A DNA stretch of 64,000 nucleotides from Leptobrachium leishanense (Eukaryota; Chordata; Amphibia; Anura; Megophryidae). Position 1 is the first letter of the stretch. Each line of letters opens with the position of its first letter. A program made the position numbers and the translations under genes. The notes beneath the pieces were generated by a model. The model worked only from the letters and a program-made list of their open reading frames with translations. It was not told where the DNA came from and did no database searches. This document shows, piece by piece, positions 52,480-63,956 of this stretch. The stretch lies in assembly GCA_009667805.1 (NCBI GenBank), contig CM019065.1, positions 22,471,822-22,535,821 on the forward strand. The letters are read 5' to 3'.

Positions 52480-53216
52480 TTTTAAAAAAAATCTTAAACT
52501 CATCCGCCTTATCGGATCGAATCCAATGTTTTCCTGTTTGATTTAGCGTTTGTTCGGTGGGATTGCGGCGGGTTTTCCCTGCACTTTGGGGACCCTGCAA
52601 TGAATGCTGAATTCACTCAGGGAATTAGGGATGTGCGTTTCGGGTTTCGGAATTTCGTAATTTTCACGAAATTTCCTGATTTGTGTTTTCGGATGCGGAC
52701 GATTTTCCGAAAATTTTTAGATCCGAAAACGGCAGATCCGAAAAGTTTTCCGAGCCGAAACGAAATATTTTCGGAATTTTCAAATGTGTCAAATCGAAAT
52801 TTATTGCTTTGAAACAAGGAGAACAGACGTTCCGAAAAAACGAAAATTTCCGAAATTACGAAAAGTCGATACAAAAAACGAGGAAAGTGACACGAAAATA
52901 CGAAAAATGGTCGATATTCCGAAAACGTTTACAATTCCGAAAAACGAAAATTTCTGAAATCACGAAAAGTCGATACAAAAAACGAGCTAAGTGACACGAA
53001 AATACGAAAAATGGTCGATATTCCGAAAAAAAAATGTACCCGAAAAACGAGTCGAACCGAACCGAATCGAAACAGAAATCGGTCGAAACGAGCCGAATCG
53101 AAAACATCCGAAAAATCGAATCGAACCGAAAAAAAAATCGGTGCACAAGCCTACAGGGAATATGATTCCCCAAAGTACAGAGAAGGAAAGAGCACGGTGC
53201 TCTTTAAATAACCCTG
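52480..53216. mobile_element. MITE related to CAGGGTTATTC family, copy H (interrupted)
   Basis: The right end is CTCTTTAAATAACCCTG followed by TTA. GGTTTTCCCTGCACTTTGGG and GAATGCTGAATTCACT match copy G in reverse. It is split by the hAT-type MITE at 52626-53153. The left boundary is unclear. Confidence 0.65.
52626..53153. mobile_element. hAT-type MITE with exact 8-bp target duplication
   Basis: TAGGGATGTGCG at the left and GTGCACAAGCCTA at the right are imperfect inverted ends. CAGGGAAT flanks it at 52618-52625 and 53154-53161. The interior is a skewed TTTTCGGAA/CGAAAA-rich sequence, T-rich in the left half and A-rich in the right. Confidence 0.88.
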
Positions 53217-53431
53217 TTACTGATCTGTTTTCTTACTGTGTAAAATTAAAACAACATAACAGAAGTTGCCATTTACTTTAAGGGAAATTAAACATCTCCA
53301 ATGAAAAATATAAGAACAAACATTCAGAACGCACCATGAATTCTTCTGCTTCTCTACGTAGATCTGCTCTGAGCTATTCAGCATCTAATAATAATAAACA
53401 TATAAATATATACAGTATATACACACACAGT

Positions 53432-54120
53432 AGGGCTTATTCAGAGAGGTGCTCTCTCGTTCCCTGCACTTCGGGGAATAAACATTCCCCACCCTGCGGT
53501 GTATTCAGCATTCACTGTAGGATCCCCGGAGTGCAGGGAAAATTCACAGGAATCTCGACAAAATTCCACCCAAAACCTGCCAGAAACCCGCTGGAACTGC
53601 CAGAAAAACCACACCAAACACACCGGAAAAAGCCGCAGATCACAGCTCGAACCAGCCGCCGGAAAAAGCCAACAAGCTGATGAACGGGGTAAAAAAAAAA
53701 AAAAGACGGATTGAAAGTGTCAAAATTTAAACACTGTTTGCGAAGATAAACCTACTGAACGAAAATGCCTGGAATCTACATATAAGATCCTATGAATGAT
53801 AATAAAAAGGGCTGTTACAGAAAAAAAAAAATAATAATAAAAAAAAAATTGCCGAATAAAATCTTGAAAATGCCTAAAAGATCCTAAAAAAATATATATA
53901 AATAAAGATACTTTTTTACTGCAGAATAAAATAATAAATGGTTTATTGTATAAAAATAGGAATATTTTTAATATTGAAGCCTATGGGATTCGCCTGAATA
54001 AACCTGCCGAATGAAAACATCGAACAGCAGGTCATTTCATTGACATTTCTCTGCTGTTCGGTGTCTCTGAATAGATTAACCATTGCTTCTCTATGGGGAA
54101 TTTCACTGCCCTCGAACCGG
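53432..54120. mobile_element. MITE related to CAGGGTTATTC family, copy G (right end lost)
   Basis: The left end AGGGCTTATTCAGAGAG is followed by the hairpin CTTCGGGGAAT...ATTCCCC. The body parallels copies B and F (GAATGATAATAAAAAGGGCT, TATGGGATTCGCCTGAAT). It stops at a TA repeat at 54121. Confidence 0.7.
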
Positions 54121-54134
54121 CATATATATATATA

Positions 54135-54415
54135 TACAGGGTGTCCATAGGTCTCTTTACAATTTCAAAAATTTATTCCAAAGGTAAATGAAAAGACAGA
54201 TAAGTGAAAATCATTACAAAATGAGACGTATATATTTAAGTTTTTTTTGCCTTATTTAATACACCTCTATATGGGCACCATTAGTTGCACGAAGCACATC
54301 AAGACGGTACTGGATTTATTGCTATGTTGGCTGCAGCATCTCCTCATCAATGGTGGCAATGGCCTCAGTGATCCTCTGCTTTAGATGAATGTGTGGTGTG
54401 GGATCATATATATAT
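54135..54415 (-). pseudogene. Mariner/IS630-like transposase relic (C-terminal end)
   Basis: ACAGGGTGTCCATAGGTCTC at the left looks like a terminal repeat. The minus strand at ~54260-54320 encodes YRLDVLRATNGAHIE, the end of a widespread mariner-like transposase. Only ~280 bp remain. Confidence 0.6.
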
Positions 54416-54719
54416 ATATATCCAAGAGAAGACCACTCCACATACACAAAGACTTCAACAGCAGCTTATACATTTAAAGATTTTACCAAATTTTAGCCTT
54501 TTAAACCTTCTGACAATTCTTACCCCTTTCAGGATTTCAGCAGTTCTTAACCCATTCAAGGCTTTTTTCAAGATTTTTCACCCTAAGCTCTGATGGAAAA
54601 TGATGGGAATTTAGTTTGCAATATATGGCCATAAACCTGTCAACAGCGCCAATGTATCCCACCCAATTGAAAATCCCTGCACTCGTGGATTCACAAAAAA
54701 AATGCCTGGTGCTTAGCAT

Positions 54720-55962
54720 TAGGGATGAGCTGTTCGGTTCGATCAGTTCGGAGTTCGACTCAAACATTGAAAGTTCGCAAACTTATAATTTTTTGGCGTG
54801 TTCGGTTCGAGTTAAAGAAAAAAAACTTTTCGAAAAAAAGTATAAAAAATGCTTAAAAATCCTAAAAAATCTAGAAATAAAGAGACTCTTTACTGCAGAA
54901 TATTATAAGCAACGGTTTATTAGATATTGAATTAAAAAACTACCCAGGGCAAGAAGGCACGCATGTTGCTTGCATAAACGGCGTAAACAACAGGTGTTAA
55001 TTAGTGTTTGGAAATAACATGTGCTTCTAATTAGTCTGGTCTCATGAATTTGATACATTGCCTGCAGACTGGATGTGGCTCCTGCACATGTATGAACACT
55101 GTGCTTCTGAATTCTAAGAAGTGTTCATTTCTACTATATGATCCTCTGATATGCTGTTTAACCCCTTAAGGACCAGGGCTCTGTAAAGCCAATCATTAAT
55201 GATGTAGATGTTATGTCATTTGTCATCAAGGGCTTAATAAAATCTTTATCACACTCCTTAGATTTAAACGTAATATTCCAGTGTTTGTATGTCATGTACC
55301 TCTCCTGAAGGGCCTATGTGAGCATACAATTATTATTGTGTTAGATCTATAGTTTTGGTGCAATCGTGGTGGAAGGGCTTGCTGCTTCTGCATTAGTAAC
55401 ACAACACAACGTGAAAATGTCTATCATAAAGTGTACAAGCTGAGTCCCTAGAGTCTCTGACTATCCATTATCATATATACCTTGCTTTATACATATAATA
55501 CATTCCCTCATCTAACAGGATAGTAGCCAGTCCCTGTGCATTTTAACCCCTTAAGGGCGGCTAGCTGTCGTGTGTGGGTCTCTGATGGCGATGTTTCTAT
55601 ACATCCTAGAAATCCGCCACTTCACGGGCAGGTTATGGGGACCTCCTAGACACGATATTTGAAGGAATTTTTCATTTTTATTTTTAGCCCTTATTTCATG
55701 GAAAACTCACTGTTCCTTTAAAAACTTTTTTTTTAACTTTTTGTCCTGGTTTCCTGTCCCCCAGGGCACTACCCGGACCCCCATACACCTTTTATGGCAA
55801 ATATCTAACATATATGCCCTCTTGGAGGGCACTCTAAAAATCGAACGTTCGAGTCCCATTGACTTGCATTGAGTTCGGTTCGTGTTTACGTTCGAACTCG
55901 AACTTTTGAAATTGTTTGAGTTCGAATGCGAACCGAACATGGGGGTGTTAGGCTCATCTCTA
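54720..55962. mobile_element. Non-autonomous hAT element with perfect 8-bp target duplication
   Basis: TAGGGATGAGCTGTTCGG at the left and GTTAGGCTCATCTCTA at the right are flanked by CTTAGCAT at 54712-54719 and 55963-55970. It is the same terminal family as the 36145-40159 transposon. It contains a fragment of the CAGGGTTATTC MITE (54853-54935) and TTAACCCCTTAAG motifs at ~55160 and 55543 that may mark another insertion. Confidence 0.9.
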
Positions 55963-56216
55963 CTTAGCATGACAGAAAATACATAAACAGTACTGTATAT
56001 CCTGTATATCCTGTATATCATCAGGACTCATATAGTTCAGTGGAAATGAGCTGAAACGATCCTTGACTTTGTTATTGATCCAAACACAGTTTTGATGTTT
56101 TATATGAAGAACCTGGAATGCTGGCTTTTGATGAGGAATATGATTACGCTGAGCTGCGCACCGGCATTGGAAGTGAGAGAAAGTTTGTGAGTGCAAGAGT
56201 AATATATATATATATA

Positions 56217-56345
56217 TATATATACACCCTGGCCACTTTATTAGGTACATCATGCTAGTACCAGGTGGGCCCCCCCTTTGCCTTCAGAACTGCCTTAATT
56301 CTTCGTGGCATAGATTCAACAAGAAAATAAGTTGTCATTTGTGCT
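56217..56345. pseudogene. Tc1-like element fragment (terminal region)
   Basis: GGCCACTTTATTAGGTACAT is followed by CTTCAGAACTGCCTTAATTC and TTCGTGGCATAGATTCAACA. These are the terminus and the reverse complement of the transposase C-terminus of a very common vertebrate Tc1 family. It breaks off at ~56340. Confidence 0.75.
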
Positions 56346-56434
56346 CACTTCTGTGTTTCCATGTGAAACAAAACACAGGATTTGGTTTACTTGAAAGGCC
56401 ATTAAAGTGTAAGCTCACCTGCCCTGTCACAGCA

Positions 56435-56860
56435 CCTCCGATCAGGTGAGTCCTACCTAATGAAACCAAGAGCTACTCTCTAAGCAACCACATTTCCTCA
56501 TGCTTCTTTTCAGTCATGAGAGAAACTGGTGGGTTTAGTTTATACTCTCACCAGGAACAATTCCACTTTGGCGTAAAAGAAAAACACGGAAAAGGGCAGC
56601 AGCAAAAATGACCTGGCTGGGAATACAACAAATATACACATGTACAGAAAAAAACAGTTTCAAGCCTATTCCCTATCAGGGCGGCTACGTGGACCCTAAG
56701 TATTCAGCCTGTTCCATGTATAAAACATGTTCCTGGTGAGGAGATAAAAGTAAACCCACCAGTTTCTCTCATGACTGAAAAGCAGCATGAGGATATGAGG
56801 TTGCATAGAAAAGAAAGCAGCTCGGTTTCCTTAGGTAGGACTCACCTGACCAGAGGTTTA
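56435..56860. repeat. Foldback repeat with ~120-bp arms
   Basis: The left arm (56440-56557) reads CAGGTGAGTCCTACCTAA, then TCAGTCATGAGAGAAACTGG and CACCAGGAAC. The right arm (56733-56855) is its inverse. The ~175-bp loop holds the GCCTATTCCCTATCAGGGCG motif. Confidence 0.8.
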
Positions 56861-57070
56861 TTGTTTTACTTAAGACTCTGATTTCATCCATAGAGCTATT
56901 TGGATATTTTAATTTAAGCACCAGGTGTTTAACTTCTTCAGGACACCTAAGGAGTGAGTGCAGGTTTTCCTCTCTCATATATATACATATATATATATAA
57001 TTTCCACCTCCTTGAGCACAACGTTTCAGTAATCAATTTGCCGCGGTGCTTATATATATATATATATATA
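56861..57070. repeat. (TA)n-rich tract
   Basis: TATATATACATATATATATATAA at ~56980 and a (TA)11 run at ~57050-57071. Similar runs occur at 30853, 31215, 54121, 54407 and 56200. Confidence 0.85.
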
Positions 57071-57071
57071 T

Positions 57072-57486
57072 TGTGACAGTGTGATTAGGGGCAGGGTGGT
57101 AGACCACAGATTTATCAGCAGGCGAGTGGAGAACTCCCTTTTCCCCTAGAGGGTTAATGCACAGCCAATTCCTGATTAGGACTGCCCTGCCCTTATAGAA
57201 GAAGTGGTTCCCTCTGAGAGGGCAGTTTTGGTGCAGAGTGCAGCAGGGAACGAAGTGAAATCCTGAAGAGGAGGAAAATATATTTGATTTTGGTTTCACT
57301 GATTGGTAAGGGGCTTAGCCGCCCAATACTTCAGACAGGAATTCTGAACATTTACTTAGCCTCCGCATAAAGGAGTAGGTGTTTATTTTATATTTGTAGA
57401 TTTTACTGTTGTACCCTGTAAGTCCAGGGCTGCACAATAAAGTAAAGCAGAAGCATTGACCCATGTGTCCAGTGACTATATAACAA
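57072..57486. mobile_element. Candidate solo LTR
   Basis: It begins TGTGACAGTGTGATTAGGGG and has an AATAAAG signal at ~57440 inside GCACAATAAAGTAAAGC, ending near CTATATAACA. The TG...CA ends and poly(A) signal fit an LTR. AT-repeat flanks prevent a target-duplication test. No internal retroviral gene is present. Confidence 0.35.
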
Positions 57487-57489
57487 TAT

Positions 57490-57970
57490 ATATATATGTT
57501 AGACACACATAGAGTATATATATATATGGCACGGCATGGCAGGACACACTCACCTCATTCCATCTGCATCTGAAGCACTTTGTAAGTTGATCCTCTCTTT
57601 ATACTGCGCTCGCTTTGCTTTGGGAATCCTGTTTTTGTTTTTTTTAATATAGTGCACCCCAGCGCAGGAGCAGCTATTACACCAGAGAACATATGTTATC
57701 CGTGCTCACGCTCTGAGACATATTCCTTGCATGCTGTGGATGCTTCTGGATAAATTCCTTAATTTGGGAATTCTCTATTCCCGGTTGTGGGACATGAAAT
57801 CAGCTCAGGTGTTACAATGGCTCCTCACGTAACGCTTGACACACGCTTGGAAATGCTCTCTCGGATGGATACTTCATCAGGTTTAAATATTAACTTAGTG
57901 AAGGTGACTTTATATATTGTTTATATTTTATTCATAGTGTTTGGGATGTTAATCAAGTTAAAGGGACAGT
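57490..57970. other. No feature recognised
   Basis: Low-complexity TA at the start, otherwise unremarkable sequence between the candidate LTR and the TTAA element. Confidence 0.5.
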
Positions 57971-57977
57971 CTATTAA

Positions 57978-58659
57978 CCCCTTCGCTGCTGAGCATTTCA
58001 CCGCTGTGTGCTGAGCTAATTTTTACCAGTTTCGCTCATCATGTTTAAATGCGTTTTGAAGCCATATTTTATTACATGACCCAGACATATTATATATCGT
58101 TATTCCGGCAGACTGGGCAGATTCATAATATATCATTATTATATGTATAGATCATGTCCTGCCTCAATATTATAACAAAAATGCAATAAAATTTGAATTT
58201 TTAATCACCTACAGCGTCTAAAGAGATTTTTTCACATTTTATCATGCAAGCGTTTGCGATTATATTTTCTATGGGGTGCACTTGTTAAAAAAATTAGAAA
58301 TGGGGACTAGTTAAATTTTTTGGGCCAATTATGTGATTTTTATCAAACGCACCCCATAGAAAAAAATCATTAGTGCAGCATCATTGTTCACATTATAATT
58401 GAAATGTGAACAATATTGCTGCATTACTAAAAAAAACACGCTTTTTATTTTTTTTATTAAATTATTTTTATTAAGTTTTTCTTACTTTTAGCATAGTCAT
58501 GTTTGGTCTCATTCGAAAGGCCGTGCTCTGGAATTTCGAATAACACCAAACATGAGCACCCTAGCTGCCACCGTTCAGGAGATATGGGGGTTCAAATGAA
58601 CCCCTATCTCCATCAGGGGATTTCCTTAGGAAATCCCCAGGCAGCTAGGGGTTCTCCAG
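57978..58659. mobile_element. TTAA-flanked element, copy 2 (cut by the hAT insertion)
   Basis: TTAA at 57974-57977 precedes CCCCTTCGCTGCTGAGC. The body follows the left part of 48081-49317 (CATCATGTTTAAATGCGTTT, ACATATTATATATCG). It is interrupted at 58660 by the hAT terminus TAGGGATGAGCC; the remainder would lie beyond the window. Confidence 0.78.
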
Positions 58660-58806
58660 TAGGGATGAGCCGAACACCCCCCGAGTTCGGTTCGGGCCCG
58701 AACTTCCCAAATGTTCGGTTCCGAACCCGAACCCGAACTCGAACTCAATGCAAGTCAATAGGGCTGAAAATTCAGTTTTTAGAGTGCCCTCCAAGATGGC
58801 ATATAT

Positions 58807-61800
58807 TAGACATGTGCATTCGTTTTAGTACTAAAACGATTTAGTCCGAATTTTGGGATAATTTAGTTTTAGTATGACTCAAGAGAAACGAAACTGCTCA
58901 GTACAAAAAACGAAAGAAACTAAAATAAAATGCACTACATTTTAGTTTCAGTCCTTTTTGTGATATTACATTAATGAGTGAAGGAGACCAGCAATGAAGA
59001 GCGCAACATCGCAAAGCTACAGAAAAGGTTTGTATGTGTAATTCTTCCCGACCCCTACCCGAAAATCTGACAGTGATAGAGCTCCAGAATACTCACTCGC
59101 AGCACAGACAGCCAGCACAGGAGAGGAAACCTTTACTTAACCCTTGGATGTCTATGAGGCAGACAAGATGATAAAAGCAGCTGGAGAAGGAAAACATTCA
59201 AATAAATCACACTGAAAGCTAATGACAGAGGAGGGCTGGATAGTAAAAACCCCTTTATAACAAGCAGCGCTGGGAGAAGAGAGGGACTTTATAAAACGTG
59301 TGTTATCTCCCCTCCTGCTCTGCAGAATAGGGGCTTAGGTCTGATACATTTTATATTATCCAAGAGCACTGTCCCCCATTTCCTCATCTATATTTCCTCA
59401 TCTATACGTTTTATATAAAGTCCCTCTCCTCTCCCAGTGCTGCTTGTTATAAAGTTTTTTTTTTACGTGTGATACATTAAGGCTAGGGTCAGACTAACGC
59501 AGTATTAACGTGCGTTTAGACGCACGAAATCACGGCCGTGCTAGCAGCAAATGACGTCCAATTCCGGGGAACACACGAAGTACGGCCGCACGAAAGTTCA
59601 GCCGCGCAATGCAAGTGGCAAATGAACGCATTTTTTCTAGAACGTCAAACCTCTAGTACGGACGTACAGAGTGCGCTGCGTCCGCTAGAGGTGTGTGTGC
59701 GTGATTGGGAGACGTCAGACGCTGCTAATGTCCGGCCAACATAACGTCCAGACACAAAAAGTGTTTTATTGATGATCTGTACAAAATCACGGACGAAAAG
59801 GCGCATCGTATGACCGCTATCGCGTACTCCGTGAAAAAATGCGTCCATTCGTTCGAACACACTTTTTCACAGACAACGCGAAAATGCGTTCGTCTGACCC
59901 TAGCCTTACTATCCAGCTCTCACAGTTACTCTGTCATTATGAGCCTTCAGTGTGATTTATTTGAATATTTTCCCTAGATTTAAAGTGCTGTATTTTATTA
60001 TAAAAATCAATTTGCACCAGTCATCTCTTCTCTGAGCTTTCAGCTCCCTTGCTTTTATATTTCTGCGTCTCCCCCACAGAGATACAAAGTTTAAGTAAAG
60101 GTTCCCTCTCCTGTGCTGGATAAGCATTGCATTCCGAAGTTCTGCACCCTTCACATGCCAATGCAGTAGGATGTTCTATACAGAGAGGGGCATTAATTAA
60201 TGCAGGTGGATGTTGTATACATTATACAGAGAGGAGACTTTTTTTTTAGCCCTTTAAATCCAGTGGCTGTGAGCGCTGAGATCGGCTGCTTGTTATATTA
60301 TCTCTCAGTACAATGTATCAGGCTCAGCTGTTACAGTAACTGACTGTAACAGCGCTCAGAGTTTCAGTAAAACAAGGAAATAATATTGTTCTAACCTCTT
60401 ATATATAAAAAATATTATTTAATAGGTTTACTGAAACTCTGAGCACTGTGATGAGCAGCAGTCAGTTACTGTAACAGCTTTACCTGCACATTGTGCTGAG
60501 AGGGAGTGATACTGTAACAAGCAGCGATCTCAGCCCCTGAGGAGCCACTACAATAGTAATTGTATCCACTGGTTTTTGGATAAATTTAATTAGAATTATG
60601 CTAGACATGTGCACAGCACAAAATTTCGTTTTGAACTAATGGATTAGTCCTAAAATGCAATTTATTTAGTTGCTAAAGAAATTCGTTTTCAGTTCTTTAG
60701 TATGAAAACTAATTTCATTCATCCGAAAACCAGTGGATACAATTACTATTGTAGTGGCTCCTCAGAGGGCTGAGATCGCTGCTTGTTACAGTATTTCTCA
60801 CTCTCAGCACAATGTGTCAGGCAAAGCTGTTACAGTAACTGACTGCTGCTCATCACAGCGCTCAGAGTTTCAGTAAAACTAGTAAATAATATTTTTATAT
60901 ATAAGAGGTTATAACAATATTATTTCCTTGTTTTACTCAAACTCTGAGCGCTGTTACAGTCAGTTACTGTAACAGCTGAGCCTGATACATTGTACTGAGA
61001 GATAATATAACAAGCAGCCGATCTCCGCCCTCACAGCCACTGGATTTAAAGGGCTTAAAAAAGGCTCCTCTCTGTATAATGTATAGAATATTCTCCTGCA
61101 TTAATACCCCTCTCTGTATAATGTAGATAACATCCTCCTGCATTAATTAATACCCCTCTCTGTATAATGTATACAACATTCAGCTGTATTAATTAATACC
61201 CCTCTCCATATAATGTATAGAACATCCTCCTGAATTAATCAATGTCCCTCTCTGTATAGAACACCATCCTCAATTTATACCTTGCTCTGTATAATGTATA
61301 GAATATCCTCCTGCATTAATTAATGCCCCTCTCTGTATAGAACATCCTACTGCATTGGCATGTGGAGGGTGCAGAACTTCGGAATGCAATGCTGATCCAG
61401 CACAGGAGAGGGAACTTTTACTTAAACTTTGTATCTCTGTGGGGGAGACAGACAGGAATATAAAAGCAGGGGAGACGGAAAATATTAACGTGAATCAGTC
61501 TGAAAACTCAGAGAAGAGATGACTGGTGCAAATTTATTTTTATAACAAAATAAAGCACTTTCATCTAGGTAAAACATTCAAATAAATCACACTGAAGTCT
61601 CATAATGACAGAGTAACTGTGAGAGCTGGATACTAAATGTATCAGACGTAAAAAAAAAACTTTATAACAAGCAGCACTGGGAGAGAAGAGGGACTTTATA
61701 TAAAACGTGTATTATAGATGAAGAAAGGGGGATAGTGCTCCTGGATAATATAAAATGTATCAGACCTAAGCCCCTATTATGCAGAGCGGGAGGGGAGATA

Positions 61801-62296
61801 ACACACGTTTTATAAAGTCCCTCTCTTCTCCCAGCGCTGCTTGTTATAAAGGGGGTTTTACTATCCAGCCCTCCTCTGTCATTAGCTTTCAGTGTGATTT
61901 ATTTTAATGTTTTCCTTCTCCAGCTGCTTTTATCATCTTGTCTGCCACATAAACATGCAAGGGTTAAGTAAAGGTTTCCTCTCCTGTGCTTGCTGTCTGT
62001 GCTGCGAGTGAGTATTCTGGAGCTCTATCACTGTCAGATTTTCGGGTAGGGGTCGGGAAGTATTACGCATACAAACCTTTTCTGTAGCTTTGCGATGTTG
62101 CGCTCTTCATTGCTGGTCTCCTTCACTCATCAATGTAATATCACAAAAAGGACTGAAACTAAAATGTAGTGCAGTTTTTTTAGTTTCTTTCGTTTTTTGT
62201 ACTGAGCAGTTTCGTATCTCTTGAGTCATACGAAAACTAAATTATCCCAAAATTCGGACTAAATCGTTTTAGTACTAAAACGAATGCACATGTCTA
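58807..62296. mobile_element. 3.49-kb palindromic (foldback) element
   Basis: TAGACATGTGCATTCGTTTT at the left and its inverse ending GCACATGTCTA at the right begin arms that stay alignable to the centre (~60573-60735). Paired landmarks: CTCTATCACTGTCAG, CCCAGCGCTGCTTGTTATAA, CTCCTGTGCTGG, CACTACAATAGTAATTGTAT. ATATAT flanks both sides (58801-58806, 62297-62302). The loop carries another TAGACATGTGCAC start. No ORF of substance. Confidence 0.88.
59480..59906. mobile_element. MITE of the AGGCTAGGGTCAGAC family, copy 3 (in palindrome left arm)
   Basis: The ends AGGCTAGGGTCAGACTAACG and CGTCTGACCCTAGCCT are flanked by TA. It is 427 bp and close to 44312-44735. The right arm of the palindrome lacks it, so it arrived after the palindrome formed. 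Confidence 0.87.
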
Positions 62297-62789
62297 ATAT
62301 ATGCTAGATATTTGCCATAAAAGGTGTATGGGGGTCCAGGTAGTGCCCTGGGGGACAGGAAACAAGGTCAACAAGTTAAAAACAAACTTTTTTAAAGGGA
62401 CAGTGAGTTTTCCATGAAATAAGGGTTAAAAATAAAAATGAAAAATTCCTTCAAATATCGTGCCTAGGAGGTCCCCATAACCTGCCCGTGAAGTGGTGGA
62501 TTTCTCGGATGTTAGAAACACTTAAAAACAAAAAAATGACGTTTCAAATGACGGTAAATGCTATTCCTTTAATCTATCCATAAACAACTGCTTGGGGCGG
62601 CAGTCTGTATGAAAAGAGGAGACCTTTACGTACACGCAGAAAAAGTTTACTGATTTTTTTGGCTAAATTATTGTGAAACTTATGCAGGCTTTGGATGAAA
62701 GTAACGATAGGTGGTTCAAAATTGGTCCTTTAGCATCCCCAACAGTGCCGTCACCCGTCCCCGTAACCCTCTGAGGATATGAATCTGAT

Positions 62790-63560
62790 ACAGGCGTCAG
62801 TGGCAGTGCACCCAAATATTGTGCTTTTGGTGCCAGGCCTGCAAGTACTATCATACAGTAACCCCCTCTGTGGTATTGTGGAAGACTGCAGGGGTGGACC
62901 ATGTGGTCCTATATTGAAAAGTTTTTTATCTGGTAATGGTCGTCAGTGCACCCAGATAGTGTGCCTTTGGTGCCAGGCCAGCAAGTATCATCATACAGTA
63001 ACCCCTCTGTGGTATTGTGGAAGAGTGCAGGGGTGGACTATGTGGTTCAATATTGAAAAGATATGATTCTGGTCAAGGCGTCAGAGCACCCAGATATTGT
63101 GCCTTTGGTGCCAGGCCAGCAAGTATCATCATACAGTAACCCCTCTGTGGTATTGTGGAAGACTGCAGGGGTGGATCATGTGGTCCTATATTGAAAAGTT
63201 TTTTATCTGGTAATGGGCATCAGTGCACCCAGATAGTGTGCCTTTGGTGCCAGGCCAGCAAGTATCATCATACAGTAACCCCTCTGTGGTATTGTGGAAG
63301 AGTGCAGGCGTGGACCATGTGGTTCTATATTGAAAAGATATGATTCTGGTCAAGGCGTCAATGCACCCAGATATTGTGCCTTTGGTGTCAGACCAGCAAG
63401 TATCATCATACAGTAACCCCTCTGTGGTATTGTGGAAGAGTGCAGGGTTGGACCCTGCTGTTCAAAAAATTAAAATGATATAAATCTGGCACAGGCATCA
63501 GTGCAGCCAAATATTGTGCCTTTCATGGCAGCAAGTGCATTCACACCGTAACCCTTTTGT
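62790..63560. repeat. 139-bp tandem repeat, ~6 copies, dimeric pattern
   Basis: The landmark GTGCCTTTGGTGCCAGGCC recurs at ~62821, 62961, 63099, 63238, 63376 and 63516. Units alternate between TTTTTTATCTGGTAATGG and AGATATGATTCTGGTCAAGG spacers, giving a ~277-bp dimer. It lies inside the second hAT element between the transposase end and the left terminus. Confidence 0.92.
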
Positions 63561-63617
63561 TTTATTCTGGAAGAGTTCAGTACTGGAGGTTTTGTGCATG
63601 CAGAAGACATCCCCGAT

Positions 63618-63956
63618 CTATTCTGTTACGTCAGCATCAGGGGATTGATAACTGCTGATCCAGGACTGATTCATCTTTATAAATGTCAGCCGGCCTACAG
63701 AGTCGGTGGACAGAAGCACTCTTTTGTCTGTGACAAAACCTCCAGCGGCACTGAACGTCCTTTCGGAAAGCACTCTAGATGAAGGGCAACCTAGTAGCTG
63801 CATAGCATATTGGCTAAGTTCTGGCCAGTGATACAATCTCAACACCCAGTAAGCCAGTGGATCATCTGCTGGAAAGGTATCCAGGTCTGCCCTTGCCCCT
63901 AGGTAGTCCTGCACCATATGGTGAAGACGCTGGCAATGGGTGCCTACATTTGACAT
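63618..63956 (-). pseudogene. hAT transposase C-terminal dimerisation region (cut by window end)
   Basis: The minus strand encodes DDPLAYWVLRLYHWPELSQY, then AMQLLGCPSSRVLSERTFSA and AGGFVTDKRVLLSTDSVG. This is the hAT C-terminal signature (DPLxYW...PxSSxxSERxFSxxG). The stop is at 63618. The N-terminal part lies outside the window or is lost, so intactness cannot be judged. It is the portion missing from the 36397-39044 transposase. Confidence 0.85.

Noticed and set aside
57033..57299. 88-codon minus-strand frame
   Set aside because: Antisense of the candidate solo LTR with low-complexity ends; no homologue recognised.
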